Assembly: GCA_009801085.1 (NCBI GenBank)
Contig: VNWV01000008.1
Location: 2,108,001-2,172,000 of the forward strand
Source: Lasiodiplodia sp. COLG20
Taxonomy: Eukaryota; Ascomycota; Dothideomycetes; Botryosphaeriales; Botryosphaeriaceae
DNA: 64,000 nucleotides
Direction of reading: 5' to 3'
The notes beneath the pieces were generated by a model, which searched no databases, was not told where the DNA came from, and saw only the letters and a program-made list of their open reading frames with translations. Positions 11,548 to 25,919 of this stretch are shown one piece after another; position 1 is the first letter of the stretch; every line of letters begins with the position of its first letter. The position numbers and the translations under genes were made by a program.

Positions 11548-11778
11548 TCATTTCCTTTCTCTGTCCTTGTTCTTTGCCATCAGCAACATTACCGGGCGGC
11601 AAGACTGGTAAGTTGTTAAATTCTGGCAGCAAGGGTGGTTTGGTAACACAGGTTTAGCACAATTGGCACAATCGGCGCAATCAGCACCCTCAGCAACATG
11701 AGTTGCAGTCGGCACATTAGGCTCCGCTACCACCACTAATACTACCAGTACCACCAGCGCTATTAGTAACAGTTTCAT
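11548..11778 (-). CDS. Candidate small secreted cysteine-rich peptide (76 residues)
   Basis: A 76-residue frame starts with a textbook signal peptide: MKLLLIALVVLVVLVVVA, a Lys then a long Leu/Val/Ile core ending in small residues. The mature part has six or seven cysteines, clustered as DCADCANC, then PCC and SC, followed by a basic tail. On the minus strand a TATAAAGA element lies at about 11,827-11,834, some 50 bp upstream of the ATG, which fits a promoter. The gene stands alone in an AT-rich island, a setting typical of fungal effector genes. Against it: the frame is short, the tandem NCx2-like cysteines could be a chance product of a repeated triplet stretch, and no intron or homologue supports it. 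Role, if real: secreted effector or antimicrobial-type peptide; this is inference. Confidence 0.35.
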   Translation of the reverse strand: MKLLLIALVVLVVLVVVAEPNVPTATHVAEGADCADCANCAKPVLPNHPCCQNLTTYQSCRPVMLLMAKNKDRERK

Positions 11779-13744
11779 TAGTGCTCACTTAAACCTACTT
11801 AAAGCATCTTTACTTGTAGAACCCTCTCTTTATACAGGAGCGTTATTAAAACATTTTTCAAATTTATCCCCAGCTCCAAGATTATCTTGAAGTCTCTCAG
11901 CGAGAACGCCGCACCAGTCCAGGGGGCGCAAAATGCTGGTACGTTATCTAATTCCAGAATTTTCAAGGTCCGTCGAAACGGACACTTCGCGGCTCGGAGG
12001 GCTCCTAAGCGCACTGTAGTGTTACTTCTTACGGCTACAGTTTTAAATGCATACCATCTCCTACATGGACCTCATGAAAAGTTTTGTTACCTGTTGAGGT
12101 TCCCCGCTTGTTCTAGGACCTTAAAGGTATAAGAACGTATCTCGTGGGATGAATTTATGGCATCCGTTATAATTCTTCTGTGCCTGTTATAGTCATATTT
12201 ATCATTTAATACCCGAGCTTGTCCATTCAGCCACCAGCTACTGCGAAATATTGGGTCAACTTCCGCGCATCTGTGCAAATTTTATCGTACCACATCCAGA
12301 ATTCGAGCTGACTTCGGTAAATACCTCTGGCAAGATTTCCGGGCGGTTGGTCCATTTCTTGAAGAATCTGATTGAAGATCACTGTCAGAGGGTGGTGACA
12401 GTATACAGTGACTGTTCTTGATATGGTTTTTGAGGTTCGTTTTACCCAGAAACCGCGAAAAATCAATGAAACTCGCATATTTTTCATAAAGTGAGTTTGA
12501 ATTTGAGTTCGTTCGTGATCCTCTCATAATATTCGAATTCTCTGCTGAAGCTGGCTCCTTACTGGCCTAAAGCCCCAAATTTCCATATAATTCATCTGCA
12601 CCAGCCTCCCCATTGTCCCCGCCGGCTCAGTTGAAAGAGACTCCTGGCGACTTGAGAAAATCCCGGAATTCTTCGTGATCTGTCTAGATCGAGCGCGGCT
12701 GGGTGGATATTTTAAGTTTATTTCCTAGGCGGTGGCATCTATTACTTTTCTTTTTTCATTACCTAACCTTGAAGCTTTTAAAGTTCTCATGTAACAAATT
12801 TTTTTTTTACTCACTTCGGAGACGTCATCCACGAAGGCATCCGCCCCATACGCACACTACTGCCTACCTTCCTCCCCCCGCCCCTCCGTCGACAAGTATT
12901 TAACCTTACGCTACTTGCAGTTCTGGATCGACGCACCTGGTATTGTGGCGTTCAAATTCACTCACATTAGCCCTGCGAGATTTCATGGCGACGTCTAAAC
13001 ATGATATGAACGCAATCACAAGCGGCGGCTTTTTCTAATGCATGTATGGCAATCTCATCCTCTTCTTCTCCCACGATTTAAGGTTTAGCATATGCAATAA
13101 GACTGTCCGACAGACTGATCAAGTAGCCATACTCCATGAGCAGAGTTCCATTTGTGAATGGAAAGGGAGCCATGGCATACATTGGCGGAACTGTGCCACC
13201 TTGCCGCCTCCATGCACGGCGGTGTATGAGACGATCTCAGGCGAAGTTCACCAAACGTATACATCACAAGTGAATCCATGAACAGCATCTTAATCTCTCA
13301 ATTCCTCTACGAATGCCTTAGAACTAGAGAGACCCAGGCATGCCTTCTAAAAGGGGCAACTCCATCCCCATGATTCCTTCTTTCCAGCCCTTGGGCCTAT
13401 GCCTACTCTCGCTGATGTCTGAGGAAACGATGTTGCAATAGTCGTAAGGATTAAAGGAGGAAGGGAAAGAACACTGTTCCACTGTTGATCTTTATCATGG
13501 ATTTGAGGGAAGGGGAGAGATATCTTCTTCGAGTGAGGCAAAAGTGAGGAAAGGGAAAAAGAAGGAGACATCCAATTCCCACCCCTATGATCGGCAGTAC
13601 CTTTCCATTCCCGCCAAAAATGTAAGAAAAAGAAAGTCCCTCCATTTCCAGCATCACGGAATCGTCTATTCCTGGCTTTCAGTGATCGGCGAGCGGCCGG
13701 CTTTCTTCCTGGTAATATGTGCAAGTCGTTTCCAGAGGGGAGGA
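11779..13744. other. AT-richer gene-poor block
   Basis: Between the candidate peptide and the Doa1 gene the sequence is AT-rich with many stops. Minus-strand fragments at 12,087-12,530 overlap in three frames and look like remnants of a disrupted coding region, for example a piece with WWLNGQARVLNDKYDYNRHR. They have no intact start-to-stop structure. Poly-T and TC-rich tracts occur around 12,760-12,880. A decayed transposon or RIP-mutated gene is a reasonable guess; no terminal repeats were found. Confidence 0.35.
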
Positions 13745-16250
13745 TCATGCGGCAGTAGAGGACACGGAAGCGAGCTCGTCCCGCATCTCCATGACCACGG
13801 CCTTCACTCTCTCCTCCTGACTGATCTTCTCCGCGCGTGCTAGTGCCTTCTCAAAGTCAAAGACTTCCTGGGCTGCTGCGCGGAAGTCCTCTCCGAGAGA
13901 AAGTAGCGTTCCAGCACCGACAAGCGCACGGTACAGAGCCTCAGGCTCCTCCACGGAGTTGATGATGTTGGTCAAATCGTCGAGGAGCGTGAGGGCGCGG
14001 TCAGCGTTGTGGCTGGGTGATGTCAGAAGAACCGCAAAGTTGATATATAAGGTCGTTATGGCCACGATCAAGTTACGGCTGCTGAGGTGCGAGCGGATGA
14101 ATGGTTGAATGAGAGGATGAAGCACCTCGAACGTGCCATCCATAATGGTCCGGCCCTCCTCAGTCTGGAACATGTTCGCAAAGACACGGACGCCAAGCAT
14201 TACATTGTTGGTTGGTGAATCGGGAGCGAATACGCCAGCGTCCCGAAGTAAGTGGACGATTGTCGAATCTCCGGAGCTCGTATGCGTAGCAGTAGTTGGC
14301 GATGCTGCTGCAAGAAGACGCAGGAGATCAAGACCAGGGAGCCGTTTGTCTGACGGCCATGTCGTTGCGATCTTCACAACAACATCAATTCCCGCTGTGG
14401 ATGCGGTCTTCGCGGTTGACGCCTGTTGTAGCTGCCTGCAGATAGAGGAGAGGGTAGTCAGGTCGCTCGAATTAAGCGAGAGATCCTTAGAGCCCTCGTC
14501 AAGAAGTTGTTGGTTCAAATCCTTGATCTTCTTCTCGATGATAGCTAGATTGCCTGAATCAATCTTGAGGTATTGGGTCTGCGGCAGAACCTTTGGCTTA
14601 GAGGCGGCTGGAGCACTGTTGGGCGCGGCCGAGCCTACTTCGCCTGGGCGATACCTGGACTCCGTTCCCCATGGATCGGAGGCTGGTGGTTGAGTGGGAC
14701 CTGAAGACTGTCCCAAAGTGGCACCCTGGGTGTTTGTGACGATGAAGTTTGTGACCTGATCCAGGTAAGTAATAGGAAGCTTGTTATCCTCAATGAACTT
14801 CCGCGCCGTCTCGTACGGATTGTCGGATAGGTTGTACGGAAGCTTCAGCGGAGGCTTGCCGTCCTCGATATCGACATCAAAAACGTAGTCGTAATCCTTC
14901 CCGTTGAAGGTGATCTTCTTTCCGCTACTTCCAACAGCATCAACGACCGTGCCAACGTTGACCCATTGAGAGGCTGCCGAGGACCACGTGTATGCTGAAA
15001 CGTTCCCATTGGCCTCCCGTATCATTTGGACCTGGCCCTCCTTCGTGCCCGACTTGGATGTCAAGAACTCGGGGCCTGGAAGCTGCTCCTTGTTGATGTT
15101 CCCAACTTGTTGCTGTGGAATAGCAGAGCCCTTGACTGCGTCTTCAAATTCCTTGATAGTACTGGCCTCGGCCTGACGATCCTGGGCGCGACTGAAAACA
15201 CGGACGACGCGGTCGCTGGCACCGGTAGCAATGTCTCCGCTCTGCTGACATACCGCCACCGACCACACCGAGATTGCAGGGTGTGTGATGGTCTGCACGC
15301 ATTCGGTGCCCTTCCATATCCTCACGGTGCGGTCCTCGGAAGAGCTGACAATCTCACCGGTCGGTAGTGTCGCAATGGCATAGATGAAGTTCTCGTGACC
15401 GAACAGCTCAGCAACCTGCTGTCCCTCGATGGTCCATAACCGGATGACTCCGTCGTTTCCGGCGGAGGCAAACTGGGCGGCGGAGGGATGACCTTCAGGC
15501 AGCCTGCATAAAGCTCGAACTACGTCAGGGCCGCCCTGTATCGATCGGAGGAGTTTGCCCTCGGTCGTGAAGAATCGGATCTGCTTATCGGCGCAACCTG
15601 ATGTCAGAGGCGGGGGTCAGTCGATAGCCGCGTTACACAAATCGCCGTTCCAACACCACTTCGTCAGGAATTAACATACCGGTGATGACGAGCTTGCGAT
15701 CGTAGGCTAAGACGGCCCAGACGCTGGCCGTGTGGCCGCGTAGCACTGTTGAGGCCTCCCAGTTGCCAATCTGCCATATGCGCGCCTCGGTGTCCCAGCT
15801 GCCGCTTACGACTGTACGACCATCCTCGGCCACGTCCAACGCGCACACGTTGCTCTGGTGGCCCAGCAGGAGAGCTTCGGCGTTGTCTTGCGGCGCGCGG
15901 GAGGGCTGGCGAACCTCAATGATGGTATCCTTGCCTCCGGCTACTATCAGACCATCCGGATAGCTGGATGAAGGGGGCACGTAGGCAACGGAGTTGACAA
16001 AAGCCGTGCCGTGCGAGGCAAGGGTGCAATCGTACGTGGGCGGGGAGGGGGAGACGCGCCTCCAGACCCTCACGGTGGCATCTCTGGAGGCGGACAGCAC
16101 GAAGCTCGGATCCGGAAAGGCGACGCTGCGGACCTGGGGGGCGCTGGTTTAGCATTGAGAAGCATCCACTGCACTGGACTGCCACAGAGGGGAGGGGCTC
16201 ACGTCGTCCTCGTGGCCCTGCAGCTGGGCGGACAGCTTGAAGTCGCCCAT
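13745..16250 (-). CDS. doa1: Doa1/Lub1/PLAA-type ubiquitin-binding WD40 protein
   Basis: Three exons on the minus strand (16250-16203, 16133-15680, 15597-13745) give 784 residues, matching the usual length of this family. The N-terminal half is a WD40 propeller: MGDFKLSAQLQGHEDD opens the first blade, and units such as SASRDATVRVWRR, SGSWDTEARIWQIG and SSEDRTVRIWKG follow. Next comes the PFU ubiquitin-binding domain (about 357-460, with SSAASQWVNVGTVVDAVGSS and GKDYDYVFDVDIEDGKPPLK). The C-terminal third is the armadillo-like PUL domain (about 525-784) that binds the Cdc48/p97 tail. The protein is a Cdc48 cofactor for ubiquitin homeostasis, endosomal sorting and ribosome or mitochondrial quality control. 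The order WD40-PFU-PUL is unique to this family, so the call is firm. The first exon is short (48 nt). Confidence 0.95.
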
Positions 16251-17340
16251 GGGTGCCGCGGAAGCTAGACCAATGAGATGGGGCGCTCTGGGCGGGCGGG
16301 AGAAACGGTCGAGCCCAAGGCGGAGACAGCTGCAGCGCAGGATCGGAGGCTGGACGCGGTGTCAGCTGGATGGGAAAGTTCGATCTGGCGTGTAGCTATG
16401 GACATGGCATCGTTGTGACGTTCTGACGTCGGGCTTGGCCCGTGTTCGGGCCATCACGTGTGGCAGCAGGACCCCGCCGGCCACGTCTTCCTGGGGGCGA
16501 CAAGGCCCAGGGTGGAAGGAGTCGGCGGGGGCCGGCGCCGACTGCCGCTGCGCCCACCCCAACGCGCACCCCTCAGTCATGTCCACCACGCGCTCGTGCA
16601 GTTCTCACCTCTGGCCCGCACGAGCGCTTCGGCTCCGAGCAGAGGGAGATCTGGGCCCTAGGCGGCTGTGCGGGCTCCCGCCGCAGTCTTGACCGGGATG
16701 GTTTCGCGCAAGGCTGGCCGTTACCAAGACCGGCGCCTGTGTAGTGGCGGGCAGGTTTCCAGCCGCAGGGCGGTACGCGCGGAGACGCTGCACAGGCGCG
16801 GAGGTATCCAGGTGGTGGCTTGCGCCAGCGACTGGGCCGGAGCCAGCCCTGCGGCACCTGACAGACGCCTGGCCCACAGACGAAGGTAGGTGCCGTTCTG
16901 TTCCCGCCATCACACAGCATACGGGTGATGGTCGCGTTACAGGCTTACTGCCTGCATCGCCTGACCGCGCAACCCCAAGCTCGGCCTATGTCACGCCGAC
17001 TAATTCATTGCGCAAGCTGCCAAAGCTTAGAGTGTGTTTGCAAATAAGAAGCGCAAAGCTCTGCGGCGCCGGCCTGTTGGTCCACGGCTGCATCATCATC
17101 ACAAAGTCCAAGCTATATAGTCTACTCAGCTCCTCTCCAGCTCCACCACCACCACCTCCTGTATTCCGCGTCGCCAAGAGTGCCACTGCGCCGTTATTCG
17201 ATCTCCAGTGTTTTTGCCTGATTGAACCGCTCAAGCCACCCTTCACCCTTTGGCACACAGACGGTGCCACTTAGCCTCCTCCAGCTCCCTGCGGCCCTGT
17301 CGATCCTACCGCCCCATCTGGAACTACAGCTGTTGCCCAC
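16251..17340. other. Divergent promoter region, doa1 / BTB gene
   Basis: This GC-rich interval lies between two divergently transcribed genes. It has overlapping open frames on both strands (16.4-16.9 kb) without motifs. A CCACC/pyrimidine-rich stretch at 17,090-17,160 and a tatatag element near 17,115 precede the plus-strand gene. Nothing else recognised. Confidence 0.35.
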
Positions 17341-18843
17341 ATGGTCGGCATAGATATAACACGGGCGCCCGCGCAGGCCCATCTCTCCAACCTGCACATC
17401 CCCCGGGACTTTCCAACGCACTCCTACTACCATTCTTCCCCAATGCCGTACATCCAGCCTCCAGCGCTCAAGCTAGACACCAAGATGGACGCGCCGAACG
17501 CAGAGCTCCTCAGCGCATTTGCCTCGTATGCTGCCCTCTCCCAATTGCCCTTTCTGGACGCGAGCACTAACGCGGCTGCAGACTGCTCTCCTCGGGCAAA
17601 TACTCCGACCTCACGGTGCAGTGCGGCGAGAAGAGCTGGGCGGTGCACAAGGCCGTCATCTGCTCGCGGTCAGGCTTCTTCGACGGCGCGTGCAGCCACC
17701 CGTTCAAGGAGTCGGCCACAGGGGTCATCGACCTTAGCGAGGACGACGCCGAGGCCGTTGAGCACATGATCAACTGTATGCATTGCCCCCAGGAACGAAG
17801 GGCGCAGCTAACGGCGACGCTAGATTTCTACCATCTGGACTACCTGTCCAAGACGCCCAGGTCGCGACGAACAACGCAGCCCTCGTCTCCGGCGGCGTGT
17901 GTGCGGGCCCAGGTCAGCGCCAGAGTGGCGGTGCGAGGACCGGGGAAGCTGGACCTGGCCCTGGTCGACGATCCGCTGCTAGCGCAGGCGCACGCGCAAT
18001 CCGTGCCCAGCGCGATCAGCGCGACCGAGATCCCGTCGAACGCTCCCGCGTCACCGCTCACCCCGCCCCACTCAAATGACCGCATTGACTACTTTTCCTC
18101 CATCGACGCGAAGCTGCCCCTGTCGCCCGTCGATGCCCAGGGTCCCGACGACGATCACTTCGACTACGCCTCGTACGAGAGTGAGAGCGAAGATGAGGCT
18201 AGCACAGACGATGCGCCCTCGCACCTAGTCACCCACGCCAAAGTCTACGCAATCGCTGAAAAGTAAGCTCATTCTCTGTCCTTGTGATAAACCGTCGCCC
18301 CTTGCCCAATTGCGTTCCCTCAGGCCCTGCGTCTGACAGCACGCATTCCGGCGTCATGAAACGCTCACCCCCGCCATTCGCTGCTAGCTGCAGTCATCTT
18401 TTTTACCCTACTCGGAAACTCCCAAGCCCACAGTCAATCACATCGCCCTCCAACATTCCTTTAAACTTTCGAGCCAACGAGCGCCCTGCAACCCACAAAA
18501 AAGAAACGCCCTCGTTTGCTTCTGACGTTCCATGGCTAACTGAGACCCCCGCGCCTGTAGATACGGCATAACCGGCCTTAAATCCCTCGCCCGCCGCAAG
18601 TACGCAAGCCAGCTGTTCGACGACAACCATTGGTCGTTGCGGACCGCCGAGTTCGCCGAGTCGATCATCGAGGCCTACGAGAGCACGGTCGACACGGACC
18701 GTGGCCTCCGCGACCTCGTCATCCAAGCCTTCCGTGAGCACCCCGAGCTCGCTCGCAGCAGGGATATCGAGCTCGTCGTGCGCGACACCCCCGGCGCCGC
18801 CTGGGAGTTGTTCAGGCTCGGCTGGGGCCTGCCAATCTGTTAG
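17341..18843 (+). CDS. BTB/POZ domain protein (366 residues)
   Basis: Four exons (17341-17525, 17582-17775, 17824-18262, 18561-18843) join in frame to 366 residues. The BTB fold follows the first splice: KYSDLTVQCGEKSWAVHKAV, then ICSRSGFFDGACSHPFKESA, then the helix with VEHMINYFYHLDYL, which reads through the second junction and validates it. A long disordered Pro/Ser/acidic linker (about residues 150-265, with SYESESEDEASTDD) separates this from the C-terminal helical part (THAKVYAIAEKYGITGLKSL and RKYASQLFDDNHWSLRTAEF), the BACK-like segment fungal BTB proteins share. Such proteins are usually protein-interaction adaptors, some for Cul3 ligases. Intron 3 is 298 nt, much longer than its neighbours. 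An alternative start is the ATG at 17485. No zinc ribbon is present, unlike the BTB genes at 46.1 and 58.0 kb. Confidence 0.88.
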
Positions 18844-21800
18844 ACCTTTCGTCTGCCGTTCCGTTTCCCCCCGACGCGCCGCCCCCCACCATTCATCGTC
18901 ATCGATCATCTTTTTTTGTTGAGGGGCGGCCCGGCGGCCAAGGAATCTGCAGATGCTCGAACACGGCAGCGAACTGCAAAACCGTCCTGCATGTCTTCGG
19001 ATGCGTGGAAGCGGGAAGCTCCCGGCATATGCAACATGCAGGGCGAGACAACGCAGGTGGTGGTGGTGGCGAGGCGCAAGTGTGTGCTGTGCACACGTCG
19101 CTTGCGCGGTCACATCCACACGCGTTGATGGATTGTCATTTTGTGCGAGGCGACACAGCGGCGCCGCGGCGTTTTATGTTTCTTCTCTCTTCTTTGCAGC
19201 AGAAGTGGCGCTTTCTCAAACAGCCAGATGCTCGTTACGACTTGTAGAGACAGCGAGAGATTGTGTGTTATTATTCATTTTTTTTTTTCGTCGTGGAGAA
19301 GAAGGGGAAAAAAGGGGGAGAACGGCGTTCGAAGCAAAAGACCTTTGCGAACGGTGGGCGGCTTTTCGTGAGCCTTTGATTAGCACTGTACAATACCAAA
19401 TGCGAGAATATCACTATGATTCACTATCTGTCACCAATGCTCAGCTTCTGCTTTCCGTATACGCCCCCTCTGGTGGCCTGAGTATCGTCTTGACGTGTTC
19501 AGCTCCGCTCAGCCTCACCATTTCGTTCGCTGCCCATCCCGAGTCTATGTTGATCGTCTAGGTACGCTGCACTGCCCCTCGTGTCGTCCACGAACCACGA
19601 CAGCAGCGGTGACGCATTCTCGCCCGTGGCACGCTTATCAACGCCAGGACCATTTGGCGTCGCACAAATCGCCAGACGCCAATCGTCCAGCCCCACAGCA
19701 TGCTGCACCCCTTAACCCCGCAGGCGCGGTACAGCTGCAGGGCAAGGCCGCCTTTGGGGGCTGGCGCGAAAACCAAAATTCGAGGAGCACAAAACAAAAC
19801 AGAGTAGAGCGCGACGCGTTGACAAGGGGCGCAAGTCATGCATTATTGACAGGAACACCCCCGCAGACATCTAACACGCATCGTTCGATGAAAAAGAAAA
19901 TACGAGGAAGAAGCGGTGGGGTATGAGTTATGTGGCTTGGTCGCACTACATTGGCTACACCCGGAAAATCGCGAAAAGGGACCGTGATCGCGAAGAAACC
20001 ATAGGCGATGGCGAACGGCACGAAAGAAGATCAATAGTGGCGAAGGGAGAGCTGGAGATGAACGTGGGGGGGATCGGGACGGGATCTCCCACATTCCAGT
20101 CCTACGTGATACGAGAAGAAAGGGGAGGGGGAATTGCGGGATGGATCAAGAGGCTTAGGGACTGGAGAAAGAAAGAGGCTTTGACCGTCTCTCTTACACG
20201 TGAGATCCATATTCGCTATAGAGTTCTAGGCTGAGTCTTTGCCCCCCACGGTCTGGAGCAGAGCAGCTGAAAGGGTATTCCGCAGGCGTCATTGGATAGG
20301 CTGAGGTGCCGGGATTTCCTGTTTTTGTTTTTCGGGGCTGCCGACCACATGTGATTCGACTATTGGAACTTTATGGCTGTCAAATACTACCAGAGATTGG
20401 ATATAGGCAATAGCAAGAGCCAACACCAGATAACAATAGTGGTGGCTTTTTCGTTTCTTTTTCTCCCACGCCGGGAGCCGCGAGCTGATGAAAGCAATTG
20501 TGTTCGGCAGTTGAATGGCGGGTGGGGCCGCCAAGGCCAGTAGCGGTTGCCAGCTGCAGCTGAACAGGGGAATTTCTCGCCTTCCCGGGATTTTTCGCTT
20601 TGCTCTGTTTTCGTCAGGTTTGGTAGAAGGCGTTCACGATTCGCCTGTGGGGCCAGGAGCAAGGGGGCAAGTAGGTTTTGGGAACTGGAACGCCGTCGAT
20701 TTGGCTTCGGTCTGACGGAGCCTACACCGGCTGACAGCGATGACTGCGAACGGCGCCCTCAAGCGCGCGGGCAAAATCGAGAAAAAGGAAAAGTCCCAAA
20801 AAGTTTGGTAGTAGTGGCGTTTTTTTTTTTTTTTTTTTTGACAGAGGGATCGGTGAAGAAAGCGTGGTGCGGGTTTGGGAGCGTCGGCGCGATTCATGGT
20901 TGTCTCCGCCTTGTTTTTTTTGGTTTACTCGCCGTTTCGTCTCCGATAAAGCACGTTCTGAGTCGAAGCCTGTTAGAATCAGCGGGGCGGGAGCGAGAGC
21001 GTGAATGGTGGAGAGCAGGGTGTGCCTTGAGTAAGAGCGGGACGGGGAAGGGGAAAGGACGAACGACAAGACGGCGCGGAGGGCAAAAGATGGGACCGAT
21101 GGGAACGGCTGCCAAGCTAGAAGGGGGTTAGAAGTGGGTTGGCCAACTGCCAGGCCGCGGGAAGGGTTCCGGCGAGCTAACCGACGGGGCGGGCGGCGGC
21201 AGGTGGGACACGCAAGTCTGAAAGTTTGGCTCTCTAGGGGGACACAGGGAAACTTAGTGAGTTTGGGACTAGAAGCACGCCCTCACCGGTCATTTTCGCC
21301 AGAGGCATGGGGGATTTTCACAGCAGCTTCCTACTTGGCTTGCCTGAGCAGCACGACGACCGCGTGGACGTCAAGGCGCCACTGGCAGGAGCAGGAGCAG
21401 CTGTCGGTCATCACGAGCTGCCTTAGCTTCCTTTGAGGCTAAAACCTTGTGCAAAACCATATCTCTCGTGCTGATGATCAAGCCTCCTACGTACCAACCC
21501 CCTCTTTGCTCTGCGATCGAGAGGTGGGCAAATCCCTCCGTCTTACTGACTGCCCCTCATCTACCCCGCCAAAGACTCGCTGCGCAACGTCGCGCTGCCC
21601 GAATCGCCAGGGCCCAGCGAAGCGCCCACGCTAGCACGCGCATCGCACGCGCCTGCTCACATCTCATGCTCGCCCACGATGTTGCAAACGGCGGGCCACC
21701 AGCCGCGCGTAGCACAGCCAGCCTTTTCCCTGTTTTGCTTTCCAGCGCAGCGCGCCTAACCATGTGCGCTGGCCCGCCGAAGCGGCGCGCCGAGATAGAC

Positions 21801-23729
21801 TTCTGGTCGTCTACACGGTCTCTGACGTGGAGCACTGTCGCAGAGCACGGCGCGGCGCGTGCGTGGGCCCCGGGATGGAGCGCACAGTCCGAATTTGCCG
21901 ACCAGATTTGCAGGATCTCCGAACGGGCCGTCCGGCGAGTCGGGCGGCTGCTGGCCCCGCCGTCGGTGAGTCGGCGGGCGGCTAAAAGGCTGTCGCGCGC
22001 TTGGCACGTCGTCGTCGTCGTCGCGACGCGCAAGTGTGAGAGTAAGACTAGTAATGTTGGATTCTTGGGTGTGCTGGGACGAGACGCTGGGACGCCATTG
22101 GGAGCAGATGGGCGATTATGCCAGACGCGCCCAAAGAGGCAATGATGTGGTGGTTTGAGTGGTTGCGACGGGGAGTTCGGCCGGGGCGCCCTTGACACCA
22201 GGCTCGCACAAGGCCTCGGCCGAGGTTTGGGGGCGGGCGCCCTGCTGCCGGGTCGTCATGCGGCCCAACGCTGGCTCTGATATGGCGGAAGAACTCAAGG
22301 GGCAGAAGTGAGGAGTGATGGCACGGCGATGCGCCCGTGGTGTGATGCGCTTGGCGGCAGTTAGTGGTCACGATCATCTGGGGTGAGCCAGCTGTCGGCG
22401 CGCATGCTTTGGCATGGCTGCGGCGGTGCAGCGAAGTGCTCTGAGAAATGTGGTGGCCACCCCCTCTAGCGCGCTTCTTGGCCTGGGCACCTTCGCGCGA
22501 CGCTTCCTTCCCTCAAGCATCACCTCCCGTCAGCACTTTCATTCTGCGCTACCCGCCTCGTCTGATCTTGCATTACCCAAGAAGTGTCCGCGCGCTTTTG
22601 ACCACCTCTGCACCTGGATGCTACAACTACAGATCGTAGCACTGCTGCAAACGGCGAATACAGCTTACCCGGGTTTGCCTGAGGTCTAGAATCCTACAAT
22701 GTTTGGCGGTTGACTTGCTCCTCGGGCCCACGATAACAGAGCTTGGTCTAGAGACATGCCCCCTCAGCTCGTCGCTGTGTTTCACGACCGAGGCGTTTGG
22801 CATGCTTCGCAGCAGCACCCCGGCTTTTCCGAGTCAGGAAATATGTCCGGTGTGGGGTTTAGCATTTTGTAAACTTTGTGTGCCTCTTACTTTCAGCCCC
22901 GGTCACTTCCATCTACGAATCCATGGACTAAAGAGTTGATTTCCTCGATGAGAAGCAGCTGCTCCATTTACAATATCCTCAAATCCCAAAATCGCCTTCA
23001 GTGACGTACTCGCTATCTCCCAGCCTCTAGCGGGCTGCCTTTACCATCTCATCACTCACAAGTCAAGACATATCACTACGCAAGCACAGACGAACTGTAC
23101 CCTCCCAATTCATCAAAATCCTTCGGTCAATGCAACCCGTTGCGTTGATTTCTGGGTACCGTTGTTCACTGAGAGCGGACCTTCTGTTTCTTTTCGGAAC
23201 TCCGGCATCGACAAGACAACTTCCTTTGCCCTATGCAGAAAAATTCTGCCTCGGGACCCAATTGAAGATGAAGAGCCCCGCATTCGAGGATGGAATAGAG
23301 TGCGTCTGTGGTGCCGAAACTCAGCACAGACGTCACGGGATAGATGACCCCAGGTGGTCCCACATTCAGCCCCACGGCGCTTGGGCAACAGTGACATCCC
23401 TAGTTCCCGCTTTTACAACTGCCATCTCACTGCCGAACCTTATTGTAGCAAATCGTCCGGCTGGTGCTGAATCTACCAATCGGAGGAGAACTGCGGCCAC
23501 GCGGCAGTTAATGTAACTGCCGTTCCTGTTAATTACTACAGGGATCCTCAGCCGTTGTGTGGGGGAAGGTGGGGAAACGGTACGTCTCAAGTGCCTGAAT
23601 GCCCCGCATTGAAAGATACGTACAAAAATACCCGTGTATTGAGCAATACGTGCGATGGAACCTCGAAAGACATTGTCCTGTGGCTTTAGCGAGCTCTATC
23701 TCTTGCACAACTTGCTTTCTTGATTCGCC
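18844..23729. other. 4.9-kb region without a supportable gene
   Basis: Composition stays near that of the genic DNA, not AT-rich, yet no frame shows a domain, signal peptide or plausible splice chain. The longest frames (for example 21557-22198 minus and 20547-21131 plus) are Arg/Pro/Ser-rich translations of GC-rich sequence and overlap each other. A T18-T19 homopolymer lies at about 20,820-20,839. A frame at 22414-22689 has a mitochondrial-presequence look but nothing after it. A frame at 23130-23516 sits in the oxidase promoter. Candidates for what it holds are long non-coding transcripts, a decayed gene or extended regulatory DNA; none can be shown here. Confidence 0.4.
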
Positions 23730-25635
<1,906 letters not shown>

Positions 25636-25919
25636 TGCTGTGAGAAGTTGTGGCTTTGCTACTAGGGTTCTGCAGAACTGCCAGTGTTCCACTTGCGGAC
25701 GCAATAGAAAGCATCACGCAGACCAAATGACCCGAGGTATCACTCGTAAGAAGCCTTGAGACCGCTTCAGAGAATTCTGGAAAGAATTCAACTAGATGTT
25801 GCATGGAAGACAAAGGTTTCGTTCGATGATTGAAGTACTCCGTTCATACCGACACGCGGCTGTACATCAACATGCAGATTGTAGTCTTGCTTTCCAAAGC
25901 GGGGCTTTGGTAACGTCTT

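Noticed and set aside
18403..19119. 238-codon minus-strand frame over the BTB gene's third intron and last exon
   Set aside because: Complement of a validated exon plus intron; no independent motif.
20820..20839. Poly-T tract as a transposon tail or terminator
   Set aside because: No element or RNA gene is recognisable next to it; simple homopolymers are common.
21557..22198. 213-codon minus-strand frame (and the overlapping plus-strand frame at 21447-22145)
   Set aside because: Both are open because of high GC content; they overlap each other and show no motif.
22414..22689. Possible mitochondrial protein with a presequence-like N terminus
   Set aside because: Only 91 codons, nothing recognisable after the first 40 residues, no splice continuation found.
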